NCBI GenBank assembly: GCA_039105265.1 | Contig: JAPFFF010000007.1 | Span: forward strand, 5,704,001 to 5,768,000 | DNA: 64,000 nt | DNA from: Tritrichomonas musculus | Taxonomy: Eukaryota > Parabasalia > Tritrichomonadida > Tritrichomonadidae | Direction: 5' to 3' | Shown: in pieces, positions 9,487 through 17,037 of the stretch | How the letters are laid out: every line of letters starts with the position of its first letter | Numbering within the stretch: position 1 is the stretch's first letter | The notes under the pieces: model-generated | What the model was told of the DNA's origin: nothing | The model's input: the letters and a program-made list of their open reading frames with translations, nothing else | The model's database searches: none | Position numbers and translations under genes: made by a program

Positions 9487-10491
9487 TTAAATAAACATCT
9501 TATCGTATTGAAGGAATTGCATTTCGATAACAAATGAATCTTTAGGAGGTAGTTTGGTTGGACAATTATAATGTGCATCACTATAGAAGTCTATCCAAAA
9601 CCTTTGGTCCATTGAGTTTAACTTGAAGTACTTAATAGGACTATATTCAACATCACTATCTCCAATATAGTTATGCAATGCTTGTTCACCAATAGATGAA
9701 TATATTTTACATGGATGTCTGTCCCATACATTATCAAATACCAACCTCTTACTTAAAGTTGAATACTTCTTAGGGTTATTTTGATAAGCTCCTGTGCCTA
9801 TATTAAACACATCTGCAAAGTCCTCATTCCAATCACCAATTTGGAAAAAATTGATAAATTGGCTTGAATCTTCCTCTATATTATCATTCTTTTTAGTATA
9901 TATAATTTCATGAAAACCATCTTTATCATAATATCCATCTGTTTGTATATCTCGATATGCAATTAATGAATCATTTTGGGAAAATGCATGTCCATATTCT
10001 CCATGCATAGCTATCCAAGATTTCATCGCGGTGTTGACAGCATCAAAGAACCCTCTTAAGTCCCCTTCCTCTGACACCCAATCAATAACATCAAAATTTG
10101 CTATCCATTTCCAAGTAGGCTCTTTTTCATATTCTACTTTGAGTTGGTCCTGGTAGAATTTATCAAGTAGTTCTTGAGTTAAAATAGGGTCGTTTATATT
10201 TCCTCCATGTAAAACAAAGTAGGATTTTTGAACTTTAAATATAGTCACATTAAATTCTAATTTGCGTCTTCTCTTAATGATATGCGCTGAACGAACACCA
10301 ACAATAGATTCCCCTTTGTTTGCAGTTGACCATTCTGGTGGGAAATTAAACCAATACCTATTAAACTTAGCTTTATCATGTTGAGCATCCTCAAGGAAGT
10401 AGGCTGTTTCGATTGGAAGAGGTGTATTACCATCATTAACTATATTATCTCGATTAGGATATAAAGTGTTAACACTTGGTGGTAATTCCAT
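9487..10491 (-). CDS. Candidate minor capsid (penton) protein, 334 aa
   Basis: No motif fixes the function. The protein is beta-rich by eye, begins MELPPSVNTLYPNRDNI, and ends with RFWIDFYSDAHY, CPTKLPPKDSFVIEMQF. Polinton penton-like single-jelly-roll proteins often end this way, with a strand, a short D/N/G turn, then a PxxF-(I/V)-x-(I/M) strand. The length suits a penton. It lies between integrase and protease genes. Inference only. Confidence 0.45.
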   Translation of the reverse strand: MELPPSVNTLYPNRDNIVNDGNTPLPIETAYFLEDAQHDKAKFNRYWFNFPPEWSTANKGESIVGVRSAHIIKRRRKLEFNVTIFKVQKSYFVLHGGNINDPILTQELLDKFYQDQLKVEYEKEPTWKWIANFDVIDWVSEEGDLRGFFDAVNTAMKSWIAMHGEYGHAFSQNDSLIAYRDIQTDGYYDKDGFHEIIYTKKNDNIEEDSSQFINFFQIGDWNEDFADVFNIGTGAYQNNPKKYSTLSKRLVFDNVWDRHPCKIYSSIGEQALHNYIGDSDVEYSPIKYFKLNSMDQRFWIDFYSDAHYNCPTKLPPKDSFVIEMQFLQYDKMFI

Positions 10492-10515
10492 TTCGAGTTG
10501 AATAAAAAGTCTTTA

Positions 10516-12084
10516 TTAATATACAACACCTGTTTCTAATTCATTGTTTTGAAGTTCTCGAAGTATTCTCTTTCTAATATCTGGTATATTGCGTTGTTTA
10601 AACTTACCATTTCCTTCATGCAAAAAGGTACGACAAGATTCCATTAGAAACACTCCACAATCCTTGTTATTCCTTTGACTAGGTACATCATAATATTTTG
10701 CTTTTAACTTACCTGTTCCTGAAATATTGATCCACTTATTAAGTGTCTTTACCTCTGGTGCCATTGACTTATTCTCAGAGTCATAGCATTCGATTATTTT
10801 CTTTGGATATCGAACAATACATAAAACCCAATGTTCTCCATCTGAGCAAATGGGGACAAATACTTTATCGAAATGTGTAAATGACTGTTTACCTGAGATA
10901 GGACTTTTCATCAGTTCATGTATTTTTTCCATATCATTAGTCTCATATGCCATAGAAAGGAGGGTATAAAATGCAGTAGGTACAACCAATATTTTCTTTT
11001 TATCAAACTCTGCTTCATTTTGACCAGGTTGTTTATTCAATCTCTTTCCTTTGTTATATAGAAGTTTCAAGTAGTCATCAATAACATCTTCTTCTATATT
11101 TTCATCATTGACTAAACTCCTCCAATCATGAATTTTATGACGTCTTTGGTCTACTGTAAACTCTCCTGTCTTCTGTGGTGTCATACGGGGTTCTCTTGGA
11201 GGAGGACTAGTACCTCGAGAGGTATGTGATGATGGAAACTGTGGAGGTGGTGATGAAGGAGGAGGAGGTGGTGGAGGTGGAGGTGAACGAGGTGGTGGAG
11301 GTGGAGGTGAAGGTGAACGAGGTCGTTTTGATTTTGTCTTAGGTTGTTTTGATTTTTTCTTAGGTCTATCATCCTCGTCTAAATTTGTACTACTTTGAAG
11401 TAAAAGTTGAATTCTGTTTTGATTTTGGTCCCTTGTTGGTGGCTCAACATTTGTGGGTCGGTTCCTACCAATTTTCCTAAGGTTAAGATGATAATCATTT
11501 CGATTTAAAGTTGGAGGTCTGGGTAATGGAGCCAATTCTGGTATATCATCTGTTTGAATACCTCTAGTTTTATATTCTTTCTTATCACTTTTCAATGTTC
11601 TTTCTTTCATCTGCTCTCTCAGTTCTCTAGCTGCTTGTTTTTCCTCCTCAGTCTTCATTCGAGATATCCTTATGTTGATAATATCATAATGTAATTTTAT
11701 CTCTGTTAATATACCTTGATCTGATTCTTGGAGAGTATATTGATATGGCTTTAATACTGTTATGTAATGTCCATGTTCATCTTTATCATCTTGATTTTTC
11801 TTAATAGCAAACACACAACCTGTAAATTTTGCTCTTGGTTTCTCTCTCTTGAGTCTATTAGCAAATTCAAGTACGTCTTTAAAAGCTATACTAGTATTTA
11901 AATATGTCTCATATAATTTTTGTAGATTTATTTGATTATTAGAGAACTTCCATATAGTTTGACCCAAACCTCTTGTTAATCTTGCAACATCTCTATCAAC
12001 TAGTTTAGGTCGAAATTTAATAGTACCTTGTAGTAGTTGTATTTTATTGTTAGGTTTAGTTTGTGTACCTACATCACTTGTCAT
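10516..12084 (-). CDS. Adenain/Ulp1-like cysteine protease with long N-terminal region
   Basis: 522 residues. The C-terminal 190 hold a C48/adenain-type protease: GEHWVLCIVRYPKKIIECYD (His near 416, Asp near 434) and QRNNKDCGVFLMESCR (Cys near 475). It should mature virion proteins. Residues 1-250 form a separate domain seen again in the fragment at 13724. Two TQT-like motifs occur, GTQTK at residues 5-9 and GIQTD near 174. A poly-proline stretch with Ser and Arg lies near residues 258-290. It is divergent from the 87-residue gene across a 71-base T-rich spacer. Confidence 0.85.
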   Translation of the reverse strand: MTSDVGTQTKPNNKIQLLQGTIKFRPKLVDRDVARLTRGLGQTIWKFSNNQINLQKLYETYLNTSIAFKDVLEFANRLKREKPRAKFTGCVFAIKKNQDDKDEHGHYITVLKPYQYTLQESDQGILTEIKLHYDIINIRISRMKTEEEKQAARELREQMKERTLKSDKKEYKTRGIQTDDIPELAPLPRPPTLNRNDYHLNLRKIGRNRPTNVEPPTRDQNQNRIQLLLQSSTNLDEDDRPKKKSKQPKTKSKRPRSPSPPPPPPRSPPPPPPPPPSSPPPQFPSSHTSRGTSPPPREPRMTPQKTGEFTVDQRRHKIHDWRSLVNDENIEEDVIDDYLKLLYNKGKRLNKQPGQNEAEFDKKKILVVPTAFYTLLSMAYETNDMEKIHELMKSPISGKQSFTHFDKVFVPICSDGEHWVLCIVRYPKKIIECYDSENKSMAPEVKTLNKWINISGTGKLKAKYYDVPSQRNNKDCGVFLMESCRTFLHEGNGKFKQRNIPDIRKRILRELQNNELETGVVY

Positions 12085-12155
12085 TTAAAAATCAAATAAA
12101 AGAAAGAAGAAGAAGATGTTGTTTATTTCATTTTTTTTTTTTTATTTCTGTATAA

Positions 12156-12419
12156 ATGGCTAATTTCATGACCATAAAAGAGCGTATATATATCCTCTAT
12201 AAAATAGTGTCTTACCTCTATGATTATAGATGTGAGACTAATGAGGGAGTATGTAATATTTTAATTAATAAGATAAAAGAGTTAGCTGCTGAGTATTTCG
12301 AACCTGAATTTCTTGGTGTAATGATGAAAGATGGTGATTTGGAATTTATCGACCAAATAGAACATTTTGCCTTTGAGTTCTTAGAGTACCAAATATCTAA
12401 TCTGCCCTCGCATTTATAA
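12156..12419 (+). CDS. Small B-type protein, 87 aa
   Basis: Not recognised. It is helix-rich, from IKERIYILYKIVSYLYDY through IKELAAEYFEPEFL to IEHFAFEFLEYQI, ending NLPSHL. The fragment B2 has a clear relative at 14379. Its last 23 bases overlap the end of the convergent HNH gene. Confidence 0.7.
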   Translation: MANFMTIKERIYILYKIVSYLYDYRCETNEGVCNILINKIKELAAEYFEPEFLGVMMKDGDLEFIDQIEHFAFEFLEYQISNLPSHL

Positions 12420-12732
12420 TTTTGGGCATATCCCTGTTATAGTTACTATCAGTTGGGGTTATCCATCTTAAGTTGCTTAGATGGTAGTCAGCCCTATTCC
12501 TATTGATATGGTCTACCTCTATTTTATGTTGTGGGTCATCATTAGGTATGAACTGTCTTGCTATAAGTACATGTTTCAAGTAGTAGTTGCCATTTAGACA
12601 TACTCGTATATACCCCTTTATATGTTTTGCATCTTTGCATATAAAATGATTACTCTTACGTCTTATAGTAAAGGGGTACCTATTCAGTATCTCATAGTCG
12701 TTAGTAAAGCCTTTGAGTGGCACAAATGACAT
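12397..12732 (-). CDS. HNH endonuclease, free-standing homing type
   Basis: 111 residues. An N-terminal NUMOD4-like part (DYEILNRYPFTIRRKSNHF) is followed by VCLNGNYYLKHVLIARQFIP and an HNH core EVDHINRNRADYHLSNLRW. Such enzymes cut DNA and spread their own gene. A nearly identical gene lies at 14608 in B2 and a longer relative at 29790 in D. Tail-to-tail with the 87-residue gene, it probably entered B elements as a guest before B1 and B2 separated. Confidence 0.85.
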   Translation of the reverse strand: MSFVPLKGFTNDYEILNRYPFTIRRKSNHFICKDAKHIKGYIRVCLNGNYYLKHVLIARQFIPNDDPQHKIEVDHINRNRADYHLSNLRWITPTDSNYNRDMPKIINARAD

Positions 12733-12757
12733 TTACTCACTTTTTAAATGATTCATT

Positions 12758-12764
12758 TCATTTT
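12758..12764 (+). promoter_or_regulatory. Inr-like motif before 12774
   Basis: TCATTTT, ten bases before the chosen start codon, fits the TCAYTWY initiator described for T. vaginalis genes. The motif is short and the area is T-rich. Confidence 0.35.
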
Positions 12765-12773
12765 TATTTTCGT

Positions 12774-13073
12774 ATGAACAAGTGGGGGAAAATCATTGTT
12801 GATAGAATTGATAATAATGAACATCGTCATTATCCTCTTGATGACAAAGAAAGAAACATTACCAAGTTCCCAAAGAAAAAAAAGCGAGTGGGCTTGTATA
12901 AAAACTATAAGGAACATCAAGAAGAAGAAGAAGAAATGTTTATAGTGACAGAGTGTCATTTTATTCCCTATGAATATAAAGAGATAGGTGTTCAAACTGA
13001 AGACCTTTGGGATGTAGGTGTTCAAACTAATGCTGAACTACCTCATATAGAAGAACTACTTAGTAAAATCTAA
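12774..13073 (+). CDS. Small B-type protein with two GVQT motifs, 99 aa
   Basis: The start at 12774 (MNKWGKIIV) matches the relative at 14995 (MSKWGTIIV). It has a basic patch KFPKKKKRV, an acidic stretch, then IGVQTEDL and VGVQTNAEL and a final PHIEELLSKI. The paired GVQT motifs resemble dynein light chain LC8 binding sites. Function unknown. Confidence 0.7.
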   Translation: MNKWGKIIVDRIDNNEHRHYPLDDKERNITKFPKKKKRVGLYKNYKEHQEEEEEMFIVTECHFIPYEYKEIGVQTEDLWDVGVQTNAELPHIEELLSKI

Positions 13074-13273
13074 CTTCTTTTATTTTAATTTTTGTTGTAG
13101 TAGGTACGAGATTCTCGGGGCTGGTACCTGTGCCGTTTCATAGATGGGCGGTTGTGGGGTGGGGTACCTGTGCCGTTTCATTGATGGTAGGCAGTAGTGA
13201 GAACAAGAATATTTTTTTCTTTTTTTCTTTTTTCTTTTCTTTTCTTTTTCTTTTCTTTTCTTTTTCTTTTATG
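13074..13273. repeat. Non-coding right flank of B1: short repeat and CT-rich tract
   Basis: No gene. A GGTACCTGTGCCGTTTCAT segment occurs twice (about 13122-13143 and 13164-13185). A pure pyrimidine tract of repeated CTTTT runs from about 13212 to 13270. The B2 end has a minisatellite and T tract in the same place, so B elements seem to keep low-complexity DNA just inside the terminus. Confidence 0.75.
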
Positions 13274-13334
13274 ACGAGTTCGTGTTGACGGTGTGGGTGC
13301 CAGCCCCAGCGGAAACCGACTCGTATATACTACT
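13274..13334. repeat. B1 right terminus with terminal hairpin
   Basis: The last 61 bases of B1. ACGAGT (13274-13279) pairs perfectly with ACTCGT (13319-13324). Inside, TGGG pairs with CCCA, flanked by the unpaired CGTGTTGA and GAAACCG. Ten bases follow, ending TATATACTACT. The same layout with different paired bases is at 15884 and 52271. Confidence 0.75.
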
Positions 13335-13723
13335 AATATCGTCATTAGTAAAATCAATAAATGAATTTTGGTTGAAAGCCATTTATCAAAAATAAAAATG
13401 TGGAAAAAAATTAGTTCAAAAATTAATTTTATAACTTGTTCTCAGAATCACTCTGGAGCCCTTATTTAAAATCAAGCTTCGCTTGACTGTGGCGTAAAGC
13501 GCTGAAATTAAATCCCGAATTAACTTTGAAATAAATTTTAAAATGAGTGTTTAGCGCTTTATGACAGGCCTTGTTCTACAACAGATTATGGAGGCTAATT
13601 AAAATTTAAACCCTGTGGATAAGTTTTTCGTTAATTTTCAAAATGAGGTTTTGAGCTTGGTTCCTGGTATTGGGAGACCTAGAAAAATTATTCGACCACC
13701 AATACGAACATACATATACTACT
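13335..13723. mobile_element. Maverick C' : right-end fragment
   Basis: The last 389 bp of a C-type Maverick. It holds the first codons of the polymerase gene on the minus strand (ATG at 13380-13382, beginning MAFNQNSFIDFTN), then a non-coding end matching 42317-42626 of C. It ends ATATACTACT at 13723. Compared with C it has an extra ~34-bp palindromic piece near 13471-13504 (TCAAGCTTCGCTTGA). B1 is inserted in its polymerase gene and it is itself inserted in the protease gene of B2. It is only an end fragment here. Confidence 0.75.
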
Positions 13724-14363
13724 CACGAGGTGGTGGTGGTAAATCATCGTCTGATAATCTATCTTGTAAATATCTTGTTCGATACTCTCTAAGAGGTCTG
13801 GGTAATGGAGCCAATTCAGGTATATCATCTGTTTGAATACCTCTAGTTTTATATTCTTTCTTATCACTTTTCAATGTTCTTTCTTTCATCTGCTCTCTCA
13901 GTTCTCTAGCTGCTTGTTTTTCCTCCTCAGTCTTCATTCGAGATATCCTTATGTTGATAATATCATAATGTAATTTTATCTCTGTTAATATACCTGTTGT
14001 TGATTCCTGGAGAGTATATTGATATGGCTTTAATACTGTTATGTAATGTCCATGTTCATCTTTATCATCTTGATTTTTCTTAATTGCAAAAACACAACCT
14101 GTAAATTTTGCTTTTGGTCTCTCTCTCTTGAGTCTATTAGCAAATTCAAGTACGTCTTTAAAAGCTATACTAGTATTTAAATATGTCTCATATAATTTTT
14201 GTAGATTTATTTGATTATTAGAGAACTTCCATATAGTTTGACCCAAACCTCTTGTTAATCTTGCAACATCTCTATCAACTAGTTTAGGTCGAAATTTAAT
14301 CGTACCTTGTAGTAGTTGTATTTTATTGTTAGGTTTAGTTTGTGTACCTTTATCACTTGTCAT
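13724..14363 (-). CDS. N-terminal part of B-type protease gene, interrupted by C'
   Basis: Matches the first ~210 residues of the protein at 10516-12084 almost exactly, including MTSDKGTQTKPNNKIQLLQG and RGIQTDDIPELAPLPRP. It ends in a run of prolines where C' is inserted, so the protease domain is not present here. The start at 14363 follows the B1 copy; an earlier methionine exists. Kept as a fossil fragment. Confidence 0.75.
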
Positions 14364-14368
14364 TTTTA

Positions 14369-14375
14369 TCATTAT
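14369..14375 (+). promoter_or_regulatory. Inr-like motif between divergent genes
   Basis: TCATTAT lies four bases before the ATG at 14379, in the 15-base gap between the divergent protease and 83-residue genes. It fits the trichomonad initiator consensus TCAYTWY in six of seven bases. Confidence 0.35.
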
Positions 14376-14378
14376 AAA

Positions 14379-14630
14379 ATGTCTCAATCAGACCGTATGT
14401 ATATCCTCGTTAGAATTCTATCGAACATCCATGAATATAATGTAGAGAGTGATGAAACTAGAAGAAAAAAATTGATGAAGACTATAAAAGAATTATCAGC
14501 TCAGTATTTCAAACCTGAACATCTTCAAATAATGAGGATAGATAATGATGTTGATTTTTTAGGTCGAATTGAACACTTTGCTTTGGAGTTCTTAGAACTA
14601 TATATAGTTAATCTGCCCGCGCATTTATAA
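14379..14630 (+). CDS. Small B-type protein, 83 aa (relative of 12156)
   Basis: The start at 14379 (MSQSDRMYILVRIL) matches the start region of the 87-residue protein of B1. Shared features are the ILVRIL-type first helix, IKELSAQYFKPEHL and IEHFALEFLELYI, ending NLPAHL. Identity is only moderate, so the two have diverged while keeping length and position. Its end overlaps the HNH gene by 23 bases, as in B1. Confidence 0.7.
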   Translation: MSQSDRMYILVRILSNIHEYNVESDETRRKKLMKTIKELSAQYFKPEHLQIMRIDNDVDFLGRIEHFALEFLELYIVNLPAHL

Positions 14631-14943
14631 TTTTGGGCATATCCCTGTTATAGTTACTATCAGTTGGAGTTACCCATCTTAAGTTGCTTAGATGGTAGTC
14701 AGCCCTATTTCTATTGATATGGTCTACCTCTGTTTTATGTTGTGGGTCATCATTAGGTATGAACTGTCTTGCTATAAGTACATGTTTCAAGTAGTAGTCG
14801 CCATTTAGACATACACGTATATACCCCTTAATATGTTTTGCATCTTTGCATATAAAATGATTACTCTTACGTCTTATAGTAAAGGGGTACCTATTCAATA
14901 TCTCATAGTCGTTAGTAAAGCCTTTGAGCGGTACAAATGACAT
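14608..14943 (-). CDS. HNH endonuclease (copy of 12397)
   Basis: 111 residues, differing from the B1 copy at only a few positions (for example HKTEVDH against HKIEVDH). The core EVDHINRNRADYHLSNLRW is intact. The genes on both sides are far less alike between B1 and B2 than the HNH gene is. That suggests recent exchange or homing of this gene between B elements. Confidence 0.85.
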   Translation of the reverse strand: MSFVPLKGFTNDYEILNRYPFTIRRKSNHFICKDAKHIKGYIRVCLNGDYYLKHVLIARQFIPNDDPQHKTEVDHINRNRADYHLSNLRWVTPTDSNYNRDMPKIINARAD

Positions 14944-14994
14944 TTTCTCACTTTTTGAATGATTTAAATATTTTCATTTCATTTTTATTTTTGT

Positions 14995-15240
14995 ATGAGC
15001 AAGTGGGGGACAATCATTGTTGAAGGAATTGATGATAAAGGACCTCTTTATTATCCTCTCGATGACAAAGAAAAAAACGTTATCAAGTTTCCAAAGAAAA
15101 AAAAGCGAGTAAACTTGTATAAAAACTATTATGAACATCAAGAGAAAGAAGAAGAAGAGAAAGAAGAACTTCTAGATGTAGGTGTTCAAACTGAAAAAAC
15201 TGAACTACCTCATATAGACGAACTACTTAGTAAAATTTAA
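14995..15240 (+). CDS. Small B-type protein, 81 aa (relative of 12774)
   Basis: Begins MSKWGTIIVEGIDD and keeps KFPKKKKRVNLYKNYYEHQE, one VGVQTEKTEL motif and the PHIDELLSKI end. It is shorter than the B1 relative and has one GVQT motif instead of two. Confidence 0.7.
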   Translation: MSKWGTIIVEGIDDKGPLYYPLDDKEKNVIKFPKKKKRVNLYKNYYEHQEKEEEEKEELLDVGVQTEKTELPHIDELLSKI

Positions 15241-15280
15241 CTTCTTTTATTTTATTGTTATTTTTTTATTTTTGTCTTAA

Positions 15281-15529
15281 ATGAATAGCGCTATTAACGG
15301 ACTGAATAATGACGCATCAGCTCTATATGCAAGATTTAAAGTTATTAAAGACAAGATATTTGGAAAATGTATGAATGAAGATGATGATAAAATAGCTAGT
15401 CAATTCGATATAATGATAAATATAATCAAGTCATACAAAGAACTCTTTGAAGACATTGAAAAAGCTAAGTTATTATTGAAGTCAATTGATGCACGTATCT
15501 CTATAGCTGAACATCAAAATAGACTATGA
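15281..15529 (+). CDS. Small coiled-coil protein, 82 aa
   Basis: Begins MNSAINGLNNDASALYARFK and continues as charged helix. The protein at 24786-25037 in D is a clear relative (MNSTLNGLNNDLSALYAQFR), although B and D otherwise share few genes, so this gene has moved between lineages or predates their split. Conserved features are KDKIF-KCMN and a middle I-(K/S)-YK(E/Q)LF helix. Function unknown. Confidence 0.7.
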   Translation: MNSAINGLNNDASALYARFKVIKDKIFGKCMNEDDDKIASQFDIMINIIKSYKELFEDIEKAKLLLKSIDARISIAEHQNRL

Positions 15530-15810
15530 GGGACCCGAGGTAGTTGTTTAGGTCCCTAGTAGTAGTGGGGACCCGAGGTAGTTGTTTAGGTCACTAGTAG
15601 TAGTGGGGACCCGAGGTAGTTGTTTAGGTCACTAGTAGTACTTCAAGAAAAAAACAAGTAGTGGGGACCCGAGGTAGTTGTTTAGGTCCCTAGTAGTACT
15701 TCAAGAAACAACAAGTAGTGGGGACCCGAGGTAGTTGTTTAGGTCCCTAGTAGTAGTGGGGACCCGAGGTAGTTGTTTAGGTCCCTAGTAGTACTTCAAG
15801 AAAAAACAAG
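15530..15810. repeat. Minisatellite, six GGGACCC...GGTCCC units
   Basis: Six copies of a unit containing GGGACCCGAGGTAGTTG and TTTAGGTC(C/A)CTAGTAGT. Some copies are separated by a spacer resembling ACTTCAAGAAAAAACAAG. Most units start with GGGACC and end with GGTCCC, so each can fold on itself. It starts right after the 82-residue gene. Confidence 0.85.
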
Positions 15811-15883
15811 TTGAAGAAAAATTTTTTTTTTATTTTTATTTTTATTTTTTTTTTTTTTTTTATTTTTATTTTTTATTTTTATC
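15811..15883. repeat. T-rich low-complexity tract
   Basis: Runs of T broken by single A residues, directly inside the B2 terminal hairpin. It takes the place of the CT-rich tract of B1. No gene. Confidence 0.8.
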
Positions 15884-15953
15884 ACGAGTTCGTGTTGACG
15901 TGTGGGCTTTAGCGTAGCGTAGCCCCTACGGAAACCGACTCGTATATACTACT
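15884..15953. repeat. B2 right terminus with terminal hairpin
   Basis: ACGAGT (15884-15889) pairs with ACTCGT (15938-15943). Inside, a longer stem forms between CGTGTGGGCT and AGCCCCTACG with one mismatch and one wobble. The unpaired CGTGTTGA and GAAACCG are the same as in B1. The end is TATATACTACT. Confidence 0.75.
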
Positions 15954-16587
15954 ATTTAAATACATTAATAACAGGAAAATGGTAATGCCAATTTTGAAAT
16001 TCATATTTAAATTTTTTTAAATCAGCTTCCTCATCCAAATTTCGTAATTCTACACGATTCCATTCATTCATAAAAGTTTCAGGTTTGAAACAAAGAAATA
16101 TGTGTAACGGAAGTGGTTTGATTTTTCTATTTACATCTCCTTCGGAATCTAATTCAAAACAGAAATTATTTGTTTCTTTAATAGCATATTTATATCCACA
16201 ATCTTCCATTAATACAATATATGATTTATTTAGTTCATCAAACCATCTTTCAACAAATTTAATATCAGTATTTCCAATTTTGGAACCAATTTCGATAGAA
16301 ATGACAAATTTTCTTTTTAAATAAGGACGTTTATTATCTAAGATGTTCATTTTTGTATTCATATCAACTTTCTTAGGTAAATTTAACAATATATTATCAC
16401 CTTCCATAAAAACAAATAAATCTTGATAATTACTACTCAAATAGAAGTAAACTTTCTTATCTTTTTTATCATTATATGAATATAATGTGTGAGTTCTATC
16501 TAGAATAATTGCATCCTTATCAATTAAATTAGATTCTTGTTCTGCTGTTAATACTTCTTTATTTTCATCCTTTGATTTACGTATCAT
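15954..16587 (-). CDS. Unknown protein of C, about 211 aa, at B2 junction
   Basis: Not recognised. It is a mixed-charge soluble protein beginning MIRKSKDENKEVLTAEQE. Blocks such as KKVYFYLSSNYQDLFVFM, FVISIEIGSKIG and LPLHIFLCFKPETF suggest a beta-rich fold. The frame ends exactly at the B2 terminus, so the natural C-terminus may differ. No relative is present in D or F. Confidence 0.5.
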
Positions 16588-16656
16588 TTTTCATTTGGAA
16601 CAAAAATAATAAGGCCTAAATGGCTATTTGGTGCCCGGCAAACAAAAAAAAACTAT
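16588..16656. other. Spacer between the 211- and 126-residue genes
   Basis: Short spacer, A-rich near 16645. It contains AGGCCTAAATGGCTATTTGG. No gene or clear signal. Confidence 0.4.
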
Positions 16657-17037
16657 TTAAAAGATTAATAGGCAACTCATTACAAAAGCAGATGGTTCAA
16701 TTGAGTTCCAATATAAATCTGTGAACCAAATTTTAAAATTACGTTCATGACCAAGAAACTCATATTTTCGATATTTGGTTTGACGTCTGTTTGCCAACAT
16801 AATGAAACAATCACAATAACCATCTTGTTGTACAATATCAGAGTGTACCATCAAATCTCCAACAAGAGTATCCTTAACAATTGCTCCAACATACTGTACA
16901 ACAATATATTTCTTGTTTTTACTTGTAACGAATTCACTTGGAAGAACAAATTCAGAATCTTGTGTATGGAAATAACGTTTTGTAATTGGTTGTTTAAAAT
17001 TTATCGTTGATACATTTTTGATATTATTTGTTAACAT
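16657..17037 (-). CDS. Beta-rich small protein, 126 aa; candidate minor capsid component
   Basis: Relatives at 28282 (D) and 57038 (F). Conserved core: PITKRYFHTQ, KNKKYIVVQYVGAIV, GDLMVHSDIV, IMLANRRQTKYRKYE and a final strand pair FKIWFTDL, then SCLLIF. Overlaps the end of the integrase gene by 14 bases in the same direction, an arrangement kept in all three elements. The closing strand-turn-strand pattern resembles the end of penton-like jelly rolls, but the protein is short. That role is a guess. Confidence 0.6.
   Translation of the reverse strand: MLTNNIKNVSTINFKQPITKRYFHTQDSEFVLPSEFVTSKNKKYIVVQYVGAIVKDTLVGDLMVHSDIVQQDGYCDCFIMLANRRQTKYRKYEFLGHERNFKIWFTDLYWNSIEPSAFVMSCLLIF

Larger units (their letters stand above)
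4337..13334. mobile_element. Maverick/Polinton B1 (left part displaced by A)
   Basis: Nine kilobases of a Maverick of a second lineage. Eight genes on the minus strand (111-residue, capsid, 183-residue, 151-residue, ATPase, integrase, candidate penton, protease) are followed by two small plus-strand genes and a minus-strand HNH gene. The right terminus TATATACTACT at 13334 abuts polymerase sequence of C', so B1 is inserted in C'. The left end is not visible because A lies in the 111-residue gene. No polymerase is in this part. The genes are open and the visible portion looks little decayed. Confidence 0.75.
13724..15953. mobile_element. Maverick B2: right-end fragment
   Basis: The right end of a second B-type Maverick: start of a protease gene, 83-residue gene, HNH gene, 81- and 82-residue genes, a minisatellite, a T-rich tract and the terminal hairpin. 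It ends TATATACTACT at 15953. C' lies in its protease gene and B2 itself lies against the 211-residue gene of C. The rest of B2 is outside this window. It is an old, partial copy. Confidence 0.75.

Noticed and set aside
11181-11372. His/Leu-rich frame opposite the protease Pro-rich stretch
   Set aside because: A shadow of the proline codons of the protease gene in another frame; composition alone explains it.
13274-13334. Self-cleaving hammerhead ribozyme
   Set aside because: GAAAC after a stem and a GUUGA-like segment are suggestive, but the conserved CUGAUGA core and a third stem are absent, so I report only a covarying hairpin.
13615-13836. Plus-strand reading frame of 73 residues
   Set aside because: Crosses the junction of C' and B2, so it cannot be a native gene; it is an accident of the insertion.
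15530-15810. CRISPR-like array
   Set aside because: The repeats are adjacent or separated by near-identical spacers, not unique ones, and the setting is a eukaryotic Maverick end.
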